Below, one piece after another: positions 36,182 to 42,742 of a DNA stretch of 64,000 nt. The stretch comes from Caldifarciminota bacterium (GTDB taxonomy: Bacteria; Hydrothermota; Tepidihabitantia; B3-TA06). Each line of letters opens with the position of its first letter. Position 1 is the first letter of the stretch. The notes beneath the pieces were generated by a model, which saw nothing but the letters and a program-made list of their open reading frames with translations, did not search any database and was not told the DNA's origin. Where the stretch lies: contig JAFGSK010000003.1 of assembly GCA_016934635.1 (NCBI GenBank), forward strand, positions 62,001 through 126,000, given 5' to 3'. A program made the translations under genes and the position numbers.

Positions 36182-39037
36182 TCATGAACTGCCCCTACGT
36201 GAATCGCCCCTACGGATGATTTTAATCTCCTCATCGGTCAACCCGTACAGTTCGTAAACCAGGTTGTCTATTTCGGTGTCGGTGGCGGCAATCTGGCGTT
36301 TCAGGCGTTGGGCGGTGTCCGGCACCTTGGCGTCTGCAAGTTGCTTGTTCAGTTCCAGCATCCGCTCCACCAGTTCAACCATCCGGTCGTGGCGCTTTAT
36401 GTCCTCAGGGTCGTTAAAGTCAATGGTGGCAAAAGGCATAGAAGCCAGTTCATTTGTACCAACATTATTATTACTACTGGTTATTTTGAAACGCCACTGG
36501 AATAAATTGGAATTAAGTAAGCCTAGTAAATATTGAATATCATAATTTACCTTGCTGGTTAGGCTTATTGAATTTGTAGAATCTGCAAAATGTGTAGTTG
36601 GTTCAATTAAGGTAGCGACGATCCTTAAACGTTCATCTACACCTGTGATTCGTTGTGTTGCCAGTCTCCTTTTCAACGAATAAATATTTGACTTCCCATC
36701 TGCTAGATACTTCTTTTCATTAAACCACTCGCGTTCGCCCTGACTCAATTTAATGTGAATAAGATATTGACCGACTTCAACACCCTTTAATAATCTCGCC
36801 ATAGATGTATCACTACTTATGTATTTTCGATAAATGGTTTGGTTTATTTCGCCTCTACGAATATCGAAACAAGGTTCGTCCCCTAAACGCCTAACTTCTT
36901 TCTTTGAATGTATTTTTCGACAGAGTTCCCAATCTTTCCTAGCCACTAGAGGTATGGGAATATTATTTGGATCTAGTAATTTCAGATCAATTAATTTTAT
37001 TTCACTTTGTTGAAATGTTTCTTCAAAACTTCGACCAGGAAATACTCTCATTCTGATTTTTGCTTTTTTTTCAATTTGCTTAGTGTATTTGCTACAAGTT
37101 ATTACTGCAGTTGAGAGCTTTGCGTTTCTAAATACTCTCCTTTTGGGGTCATCCTTTTGTGGAAAACAATCTGCTAATAAATTGTTCGAACTAGTCATTA
37201 AATGCTTTCGACACTTGGCACAACTAATATCTGCTAGTAAAGAAAGTGGTATAATCATACCAAATCTCTTCTTATCCTTTAGTAAGTTAAGCGATCTAAC
37301 GATGAAAAATCTATAGAGGTTTAACTTACCACCAAGTGCAAGTTCGTATTCTGGGTTGATTCTTACGTACTCTCTCAAAATCTGATGCGGTTGGTCACTT
37401 CCCTTTCTTTCTTTTTCTAATACATCATACGGCGGATTCCCGATAACCGCGTCGAAGCCGCCTGCGCCCTGGCTTGCTTCTTCTGCCGATACGATGATAG
37501 AGTTAAGGATAGGCTCGATGCGCTCCCTGGAGACAAGGGGTGCCTTTGAGACAAGGGGTTTAAACCCCTTGTCTGTCGCAGTCGCTGTCGAATCTGCCCG
37601 GTACTTCGAGACTTCCGAGACAATGGGCTTAAGCCCATTGTCTACCTCGTCTTCGTCTGCTTCTGGGGAATGCTTCAGATGGTTGTTCTGAACGTAGTTG
37701 AGTATAGTGTAAAAGGCCTTCTCGTCTTTAATTGGCTTCCGGTTGAATTTCTGCGCCCACACCTTATTCCCTATTTCCCACCCTAACGCTTTCTGAAACT
37801 GTCTTGAGCTGTATCCTTTGATCTTACGAACATGTTCGTTAAGTTCCTGTTCGGTTTCAGCGGCAATAACCATATGCACGTGATCTGCTAAAACGTTCCA
37901 GGCAACTACCGGCACTTTATGTCTTTGACAAGCCTCTGCAATCTTTTCTGCAATCAAAACCTGATCGTCAGGCGTGAAGACAAGGGGCTTAGAGGCAAGG
38001 GGCTTAAGCCCCTTGCCCCGGGAAAGCCCCTTGTCTAACATTCTTTCTGAAATCCTGGAATTATGTGTAACGAAGGTAACGAACCAGAAATATCGCGATT
38101 CTCCAAGCATAATCTCTGCAAACTCAACATCCCAATCGAAGGCGTTAATCCGGTACTGTTCCTCGGCATCGAACATCCCGGTTTGCCTGCCCTGGTAGAA
38201 GTCCGAGCCAATCAGCGAGTTGCCGCACTTGATGTTGGAACCCAGGTCGGGCAATGCCCGCTGGTGGAACATCTGCATCTGCCGGTTCAGGGTTTCTTCG
38301 TTCTCGCCCTCCAGCACCTTGAGGAGTAAGGAGAGCTTGGTAACCTCCACCGCCTGGGGGTCTATGTCCACCCCGTAGATGTTGTTAATAAGTATCCGCT
38401 TTCGCTCCTCGGCGGTCAGCCGCCATTGTTTATCCGTAATCTGGTAGAGCTTCTTTTTGTGCTTTGCCGCGCCTTCTTCTATGTAGTAATCCCGGTGCCA
38501 GTCCAGAAGATACTGGTAAGCGCCCAAAAGGAACGAACCCGAACCGCACGCCGGGTCCAGTATCCTGAGCTTTGCAACCTGCGCCGGGGTCTTGCCCTTG
38601 CACAGCTTGCCCACGGTGTTGGCAACGATGTAGTCAACGATGTAGGTGGGGGTGTAGTAAACGCCCCCGGCCTTGCGCACCTCGGGCTTTTCTTCTATCT
38701 TCGCGTGATGCGCTTTGGTCAGCCTGATGACCTTGCCCAGGAACTGCTCGTACACCTGCCCCAGGATGTCTGCGGGAAGCACCGAGAACTCGTAAGGGCT
38801 GTCAGGATAGTAAAGATCATTGAGGATGGACTTGAGCTTGTCGTCGTCTATCTCGAGGCCCAGTGTAAGATCGTCGGGCGGTTCGTCCCGGCCCTTCTCG
38901 TCCTTGAAATGGAACAGGCCGAAGTTGTTTCCATGGAGCTGCGGGTGCAAGTCGCAGCGAGTGAAGGCGACGCAGTTGTCTCCGCAGATGACGCAGATTG
39001 ATTGAGCTAAAACCGGGGGCGCCGGGAGCAATTTCAA
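36182..39037 (-). CDS. type IIG-like N6-adenine DNA methyltransferase with in-frame HUH transposase-like domain, 5' truncated
   Basis: This 951-residue Eco57I-type methyltransferase shows the entry helix FLGKVIRLT...GGVYYTPTYIVDYIV, motif I DPACGSGSFLLGA (161-173), NIYGVDIDPQAVEV, the catalytic motif NPPY (534-537), and a C-terminal target-recognition region ending DTEIDNLVYELYGLT. Between FDWDVEFAEIM (~310) and GGFDAVIGNPPY (~527), where relatives run on directly, about 215 residues are inserted. They contain a Y1/HUH domain (WFVTFVTHNSRISERML, VVAWNVLADHVHMVI with HVH at 386-388, NYVQNNHLKH) and in-frame palindromes that read GLKPLAS, GLKPIVS and GFKPLVS. Family similarity begins only near FGLFHF (~residue 39). 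The usual N-terminal nuclease part is missing, and the first ~38 codons overlap a dispersed repeat. The TTG start is therefore uncertain, and restriction activity is unlikely unless supplied elsewhere. Confidence 0.85.
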   Translation of the reverse strand: MKLLPAPPVLAQSICVICGDNCVAFTRCDLHPQLHGNNFGLFHFKDEKGRDEPPDDLTLGLEIDDDKLKSILNDLYYPDSPYEFSVLPADILGQVYEQFLGKVIRLTKAHHAKIEEKPEVRKAGGVYYTPTYIVDYIVANTVGKLCKGKTPAQVAKLRILDPACGSGSFLLGAYQYLLDWHRDYYIEEGAAKHKKKLYQITDKQWRLTAEERKRILINNIYGVDIDPQAVEVTKLSLLLKVLEGENEETLNRQMQMFHQRALPDLGSNIKCGNSLIGSDFYQGRQTGMFDAEEQYRINAFDWDVEFAEIMLGESRYFWFVTFVTHNSRISERMLDKGLSRGKGLKPLASKPLVFTPDDQVLIAEKIAEACQRHKVPVVAWNVLADHVHMVIAAETEQELNEHVRKIKGYSSRQFQKALGWEIGNKVWAQKFNRKPIKDEKAFYTILNYVQNNHLKHSPEADEDEVDNGLKPIVSEVSKYRADSTATATDKGFKPLVSKAPLVSRERIEPILNSIIVSAEEASQGAGGFDAVIGNPPYDVLEKERKGSDQPHQILREYVRINPEYELALGGKLNLYRFFIVRSLNLLKDKKRFGMIIPLSLLADISCAKCRKHLMTSSNNLLADCFPQKDDPKRRVFRNAKLSTAVITCSKYTKQIEKKAKIRMRVFPGRSFEETFQQSEIKLIDLKLLDPNNIPIPLVARKDWELCRKIHSKKEVRRLGDEPCFDIRRGEINQTIYRKYISSDTSMARLLKGVEVGQYLIHIKLSQGEREWFNEKKYLADGKSNIYSLKRRLATQRITGVDERLRIVATLIEPTTHFADSTNSISLTSKVNYDIQYLLGLLNSNLFQWRFKITSSNNNVGTNELASMPFATIDFNDPEDIKRHDRMVELVERMLELNKQLADAKVPDTAQRLKRQIAATDTEIDNLVYELYGLTDEEIKIIRRGDSRRGSS
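37549..37574. repeat. perfect palindrome, AGACAAGGGG family
   Basis: AGACAAGGGGTTT is followed by its exact reverse complement. A half-site AGACAAGGGG lies 18 bp to the left (37531). It is translated in frame as part of the methyltransferase. Confidence 0.9.
37618..37643. repeat. perfect palindrome, AGACAATGGG variant
   Basis: AGACAATGGGCTT is followed by its exact reverse complement. It differs from the 37549 copy by paired changes that keep the symmetry. Confidence 0.9.
37978..38036. repeat. nested palindromes, AGACAAGGGG family
   Basis: The outer arms AGACAAGGGGCTT (37978-37990) and AAGCCCCTTGTCT (38024-38036) enclose a perfect 24-bp palindrome GGCAAGGGGCTT plus its complement (37994-38017). 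It encodes GLSRGKGLKPLASKPL in the HUH domain. Confidence 0.9.
38938..38983 (-). repeat. 46-bp dispersed repeat, copy 2
   Basis: This is the reverse complement of a sequence about 89% identical to 16190-16235. It covers codons ~19-34 of the methyltransferase frame, the part without family similarity. Confidence 0.75.
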
Positions 39038-39060
39038 ATATCAAAAATCAAATATCAAAT
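39033..39060. repeat. period-7 array (ATCAAAT)
   Basis: Four heptamers TTCAAAT, ATCAAAA, ATCAAAT, ATCAAAT lie at the extreme 5' end of the methyltransferase frame and overlap its TTG start codon. Confidence 0.75.
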
Positions 39061-39152
39061 GTCACCGGAGGGCGACGCTTGCGGAGTAAATTTCAAAATG
39101 ACAGGCCGCGGGCGGCAGAACGGCGCAGGCGTTTAGGGTGAACTTGAAGGGC

Positions 39153-39240
39153 TTGACAAAAGGTGAAAGTTTATTACACTTATTAGGTAAACATTTTTTT
39201 TCAAAGTCGCTGTTGACAAGTGAACTAAGGGAAGTATATT
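39153..39240 (+). promoter_or_regulatory. two tandem promoters of the unknown two-gene cassette
   Basis: P1 is TTGACA (39153-39158) and TACACT (39175-39180). P2 is TTGACA (39213-39218) and TATATT (39235-39240). Each has a 16-bp spacer. P2 lies 24 bp upstream of the ATG at 39264, so the cassette is transcribed by itself. Confidence 0.7.
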
Positions 39241-39263
39241 AACGCTAGCCAAACGAGGAGACG

Positions 39264-40463
39264 ATGAACACCAAAGATTCAGAACCAACTATCAAGACAC
39301 GACGTGAGCTTTACGACTACTATGAGATGCAAATGAATAAAGCTTACCGTGAGGTTCTGAAAGCACGTAGACTGGAGTCTGATAGTACCTTTATAAAAAC
39401 TTACATGGTGGAGTTTGACTGGGGTGAAGAGGAAAGAAAAGGGGGTGTCGATTTTCTCAGAAAAACATTAGCGTTAACGCCAACACAACATCGAAAAACA
39501 CTAGTGATGCCAACAGTCCATGAAACTGACGAAGATGGATTCTTTTCCGTTGATTGGTTAAGGAAAGATAAGAAGTTGAGGGTTTATTTTGATACTATTA
39601 CAGACCCAGATAGGCGATTTTGGTTGGCATATTCACTCTCCGACGCGAATCTGTTAGATGCCGTTATGGATAGATTAGCTATGTCTCATTCGTGTTTTGA
39701 CAGGGCTTGGCTGTGGCCGGATATTTTGAAAGAAACCCAAGCGATGGGTGAGTTTCGTGGAGTTGGCTTAGATTACGATTACCGGGCGTTTGAATCTAGA
39801 GAAGAAAAAGGGCACAGGGAATCTACGAACTATTTTAAAGTTCAAATTTGGGGTGGGCGCGAAACAGAAGAAATACTCAATTTCATTACGAAAAAATTCG
39901 AGAAAAAAACAGTACTTTCCAAAGTAAGATTAAAATATACCACGGATGGTGAATATTCCGGACACTTTGCACTTGAGGATATAAAGTACAACGGGAAGTT
40001 TACAGCCAGAGGAACGTCTTTCCAGACCCACCAGATTCTAGTGAGTAATTTACGAACCCGCTACTCAAAAATTATTAAGAGACTTGAAGAAAACTATATT
40101 ATTAGACTGAATGACGTAAAAGGGGAAGAGTCTATTGAAGGGAATCCGATTTTCTTTGACCTAAGCAGAAACCCGATAGAAAACATGGATGCTTTTTGTG
40201 ATGTCGTCTTTGCTGGTACAATGCCTTTTCGTCTTTGGGGCGTACCGTTCCCAATGGAAAACGAGCCTAATGGGAGGGTAGTTTCCGCAGTAGACCTTCA
40301 CAGTGGATCGAAATTGTTCTTTGAAATCTACCCCGATATCATTTCAGTTTACCTTTATCGTGGTGCTTGCGGGAATTCTATTGCGAGGTTTTTTACTAAT
40401 ATTCAACACAGGTTCAGTAAACTGGTTTTGGCAGAAGATAACGATGGAACCCAACTCTTTTAA
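39264..40463 (+). CDS. uncharacterised protein, first gene of a two-gene cassette
   Basis: This 399-residue soluble protein starts at an ATG after CGAGGAGA. It has no signal peptide, membrane segment or motif that I recognise. The N-terminal third is charged and helical (TIKTRRELYDYYEMQMNKAYREVLKARRLES). The middle has acidic-aromatic blocks (WLRKDKKLRVYFDTITDPDRRFWLAYSLSD, CFDRAWLWPDILKE) and the rest alternates strands and helices. Base composition is more AT-rich than the core genes, suggesting transfer. The second gene starts inside its last 20 bp, so the two products are probably translated together. Position beside a restriction-modification-type enzyme, a RAYT and a broken NYN gene makes a defence or other selfish role possible but unproven. 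Confidence 0.75.
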   Translation: MNTKDSEPTIKTRRELYDYYEMQMNKAYREVLKARRLESDSTFIKTYMVEFDWGEEERKGGVDFLRKTLALTPTQHRKTLVMPTVHETDEDGFFSVDWLRKDKKLRVYFDTITDPDRRFWLAYSLSDANLLDAVMDRLAMSHSCFDRAWLWPDILKETQAMGEFRGVGLDYDYRAFESREEKGHRESTNYFKVQIWGGRETEEILNFITKKFEKKTVLSKVRLKYTTDGEYSGHFALEDIKYNGKFTARGTSFQTHQILVSNLRTRYSKIIKRLEENYIIRLNDVKGEESIEGNPIFFDLSRNPIENMDAFCDVVFAGTMPFRLWGVPFPMENEPNGRVVSAVDLHSGSKLFFEIYPDIISVYLYRGACGNSIARFFTNIQHRFSKLVLAEDNDGTQLF

Positions 40464-41403
40464 TCTTAACGTTATAAACATCTTTGCAGGTTTAATGAAA
40501 GGCCACAAGTTTTTGCGGCCTCACTCTACGAAGATTAAAAAGTTAGGGTATACTCTTTTCAGGGTTGAAATGGATATAACTGTACCGTCTTTAGGTACAA
40601 CAAGGGTAGATGGAATCGGGCAATCTGTACAACAAAGACATACGATATTAGCAGAGTGGACGAGTAGAAACATGCCGGGTGTTGACAAGGAGAGGCAGAT
40701 AGAAAAATACTTATCGGTGACAGCAGATACTCTTTCTGCAGTAGGGGGCGTAAACCGTGAAGCTGCAACTCAGAATAGTACGTGGTTAATTTTATCGCCT
40801 GGCTCCGAAAACAACTACATGAGTTTTCTCAATGAGAAGACAAGAGATAAGTTGATGATATCTACCTTTGGAGTAAAGCAGAGTAGCGATAACGGTGCGA
40901 CCTATGGGCTGGTTTATTTTGCGGGTGAATCGCAGGATTCAGAACTTGCAAACATCCTCAAAGAGGATATCAAGGTGAGGCGTCTACCTCAAGGTTATGT
41001 AAAAGTATCAATTGATGATACGAGTCTCAAAGGTTTGGCTAATGAAGTCGTGGTTGATATAAAGACTCATTTCGTTCGTGGGAAATACGAAGTGTCCGAA
41101 GAAGACATCATTAGAGGTGTTTACAAGGAACTATGGAGGTATATTGGTCCCCGTGCAAAACACGACATTGTAAAAGGCATCAGAGGCGTCCTAAAAGAAA
41201 TGTTGAGGAAGAATTATTTAAGAGATTGGATTCAAAGAATAAGTGAAAATCCACATGTCTGGAAGATTATGATTCCTGAGAAAAAAGATATAAATCTTGT
41301 CGGGCGGCAATTCCGGATAACCTTGGAAAAATTTATTGCTGAAGTATACGGAAAAAGTCCTAGGCAAAAGGAATTATTCGAAGAAATAGACGATACTTTT
41401 TAA
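40444..41403 (+). CDS. uncharacterised protein, second gene of the cassette (possible nuclease fold)
   Basis: The open frame extends upstream to 40303, but the ATG at 40444, overlapping the end of the first gene by 20 bp, is the natural coupled start and gives 319 residues. The segment FRVEMDITVP-TRVDGIGQ-HTILAEWTS-KERQIEKYLSV has the strand-strand-helix spacing of restriction-endonuclease-like folds, with Asp in VDG and Glu in AEWTS. The usual ExK lysine is replaced by Thr, so this is only a hint. The C-terminal third is helical and basic (KHDIVKGIRGVLKEMLRKNYLRDWIQRI). No close family is recognised. It is AT-rich like its partner. Confidence 0.72.
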   Translation: MEPNSFNLNVINIFAGLMKGHKFLRPHSTKIKKLGYTLFRVEMDITVPSLGTTRVDGIGQSVQQRHTILAEWTSRNMPGVDKERQIEKYLSVTADTLSAVGGVNREAATQNSTWLILSPGSENNYMSFLNEKTRDKLMISTFGVKQSSDNGATYGLVYFAGESQDSELANILKEDIKVRRLPQGYVKVSIDDTSLKGLANEVVVDIKTHFVRGKYEVSEEDIIRGVYKELWRYIGPRAKHDIVKGIRGVLKEMLRKNYLRDWIQRISENPHVWKIMIPEKKDINLVGRQFRITLEKFIAEVYGKSPRQKELFEEIDDTF

Positions 41404-41465
41404 TCTCCCCTAACAGCTTTCGTCGCCTTCAGCAATTCTGTAGAGGTTGGAATTTCCCCGGTCTT

Positions 41466-41655
41466 CCCCGTCCCGCCGGGCACACGCTCACAGTCGGCGC
41501 CGAAGTTGCCGTCACCCTCTCCCATCGGGAGATGGATGGGGAGAGGGATGGGGCGAGGGATTAAGTACGGCACTGCAGCTCAGGCCTCTTTGTCCTTCCT
41601 CCGCTGTCTGTTAATATTCGGGTAACCCCGGCCCCTGCGTCCCGACATCCAGGCG
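41466..41655. repeat. direct repeat flanking the NYN gene, left copy
   Basis: About 190 bp, highly similar to 42458-42636 in the same orientation. It includes GGCGCCGAAGTTGCC, the hairpin-forming CCCTCTCCCATCGGGAGA stretch, GATTAAGTACGGC and CCCCTGCGTCCCGACATCC. This copy has an ~11-bp internal duplication in the GGGAGATGGATGGGG part. The stretch 41404-41816 holds this repeat and the NYN promoter. A minus-strand open frame across it (41580-42251) is a shadow. Confidence 0.88.
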
Positions 41656-41715
41656 CTCGAACGCGTCGGTCTCGCAGAGCCTGGCAACCGCGTGTCGGAT
41701 GGCACTTTTACGCTC

Positions 41716-41743
41716 TTGACAACATATGGAATTCTCCTATAAT
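41716..41743 (+). promoter_or_regulatory. promoter of the NYN gene
   Basis: TTGACA (41716-41721) and TATAAT (41738-41743), 16 bp apart, full consensus. Confidence 0.78.
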
Positions 41744-41816
41744 CAATCAAGTATGAATTGCTCCCCGCTCGACTTGCCCCTGTGGCCCGAGCGGGGTTAT
41801 CTTTATAAAGGGAGGA

Positions 41817-42446
41817 ATGACGGCTCAGGAACCGGCTAACAAAAGAATAATTGCCTTTATTGATGGGCAAAACCTCTTCCACGGGGCAAAGGAAGCATTC
41901 GGCTACACCCATCCCAACTATGACGTTCTCGCTTTGGCGAAAGCTATCTGCGCTATGCAGGGATGGGATTTCGGCAAGGTGCGCTTTTATACAGGCATAC
42001 CCGATCCATCGGACGATCCTTTCTGGCACGGCTTTTGGAGCAAGAAGTTGTTGACGATAAGCCGTCAGGGTGTTTATGTCTATTCTCGTTCGTTGCGCTA
42101 TCGAAATAAGCGCGTCAAGCTGCCGGGCGGAACCTACGCGACCTATCTGACCGGTTAAGAAAAAGGAATAGACGTCCGAATCGCCCTTGATATTATACGC
42201 ATGGCGCATCGAGGAGCCTACGACGTAGCCCTGGTGTTCAGCGAGGATCAAGACCTGTCAGAGGTGGCGGAGGAGATACGCACAATCTCCCAGGAGCAGA
42301 ATCGCTGGATAAAGATGGCCTGCGCATTTCCCTACAGCCCAACCCACAAAGCGCGAGGCATCAATAAAACCGATTGGGTTAAAATCGATAAAACGTTATA
42401 CGATTTCTGTCTCGACACGAGAGATTACCGGCCTAAATTAAAGTAG
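41817..42446 (+). pseudogene. NYN-domain (LabA/DUF88-like) putative RNase, interrupted by an in-frame stop
   Basis: Codons 1-113 encode the first half of a NYN/PIN-like domain (IIAFIDGQNLFHGAKEAFG, VRFYTGIPD, GVYVYSRSLRYRN, LPGGTYATYLTG). A TAA at 42156-42158 then interrupts the frame. The same frame continues at once with EKGIDVRIALDIIRMAHRGAYDVALVFSEDQDLSEVAEEIR and ends at 42446, exactly as NYN proteins do. One nonsense change (for example CAA to TAA) in a 209-codon gene explains this. The acidic residues of the fold (IDG, DVRIALD, EDQD) are kept on both sides. Suppression of the stop cannot be excluded. The gene has a full-consensus promoter, AGGGAGGA before the ATG, and long direct repeats on both sides. 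Confidence 0.85.
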
Positions 42447-42457
42447 AAGTCGGAATA

Positions 42458-42636
42458 CCCCTGTCCCGGCGGGCACGCACTCACCGTCGGCGCCGAAGTT
42501 GCCGTCACCCTCTCCCATCGGGAGAGGGATGGGGTGAGGGATTAAGTACGGCGCTGCAGCTCAGGCCTCTTTGTTCTTCCTCCGGCATCTGTAAATATTC
42601 GAGTAACCCCGGCCCCTGCGTCCCGACATCCAGGCG
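42458..42636. repeat. direct repeat flanking the NYN gene, right copy
   Basis: About 179 bp matching 41466-41655. A shorter related piece (CGTCCCGGGATCCAGGCGCT and following) occurs at 44377-44433 and matches 41631-41692. Confidence 0.88.
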
Positions 42637-42657
42637 GTCCAGCGTGCCCGGGTGAGA

Positions 42658-42685
42658 TTGACAAATTGAATATTTTGTGTACTAT
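42658..42685 (+). promoter_or_regulatory. promoter of propeller protein gene at 42743
   Basis: TTGACA (42658-42663) and TACTAT (42680-42685), 16 bp apart. Confidence 0.65.
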
Positions 42686-42742
42686 GGAAATCTGATTCGT
42701 GTAAAACCCTATAATCTGAGTTAAAATCTCAAGGAGTCTGTC

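Larger units (their letters stand above)
37463..38107 (-). mobile_element. in-frame HUH/REP insertion inside the methyltransferase gene
   Basis: These are codons ~311-525 of the methyltransferase frame. The HUH domain lies at about 37673-38092. On one side are two perfect 26-bp palindromes (37549-37574 and 37618-37643). Within its first loop is a nested pair (37978-37990 with 38024-38036, enclosing 37994-38017). All share the arm AGACAAGGGGCTT or a close variant. No stop codon or frame change occurs, so the element behaves like a protein-compatible REP/RAYT insertion. Confidence 0.7.

Noticed and set aside
42156-42158. Stop-codon reassignment as explanation for the NYN interruption
   Set aside because: TAA is used as the normal stop of other genes here (for example at 19998-20000), so genome-wide reassignment is not supported. 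A point mutation or assembly error is simpler.
41580-42251. 223-codon minus-strand frame opposite the NYN gene
   Set aside because: It covers the direct repeat, the NYN promoter and the antisense of the NYN coding region. The plus strand shows recognisable NYN motifs on both sides of the stop.
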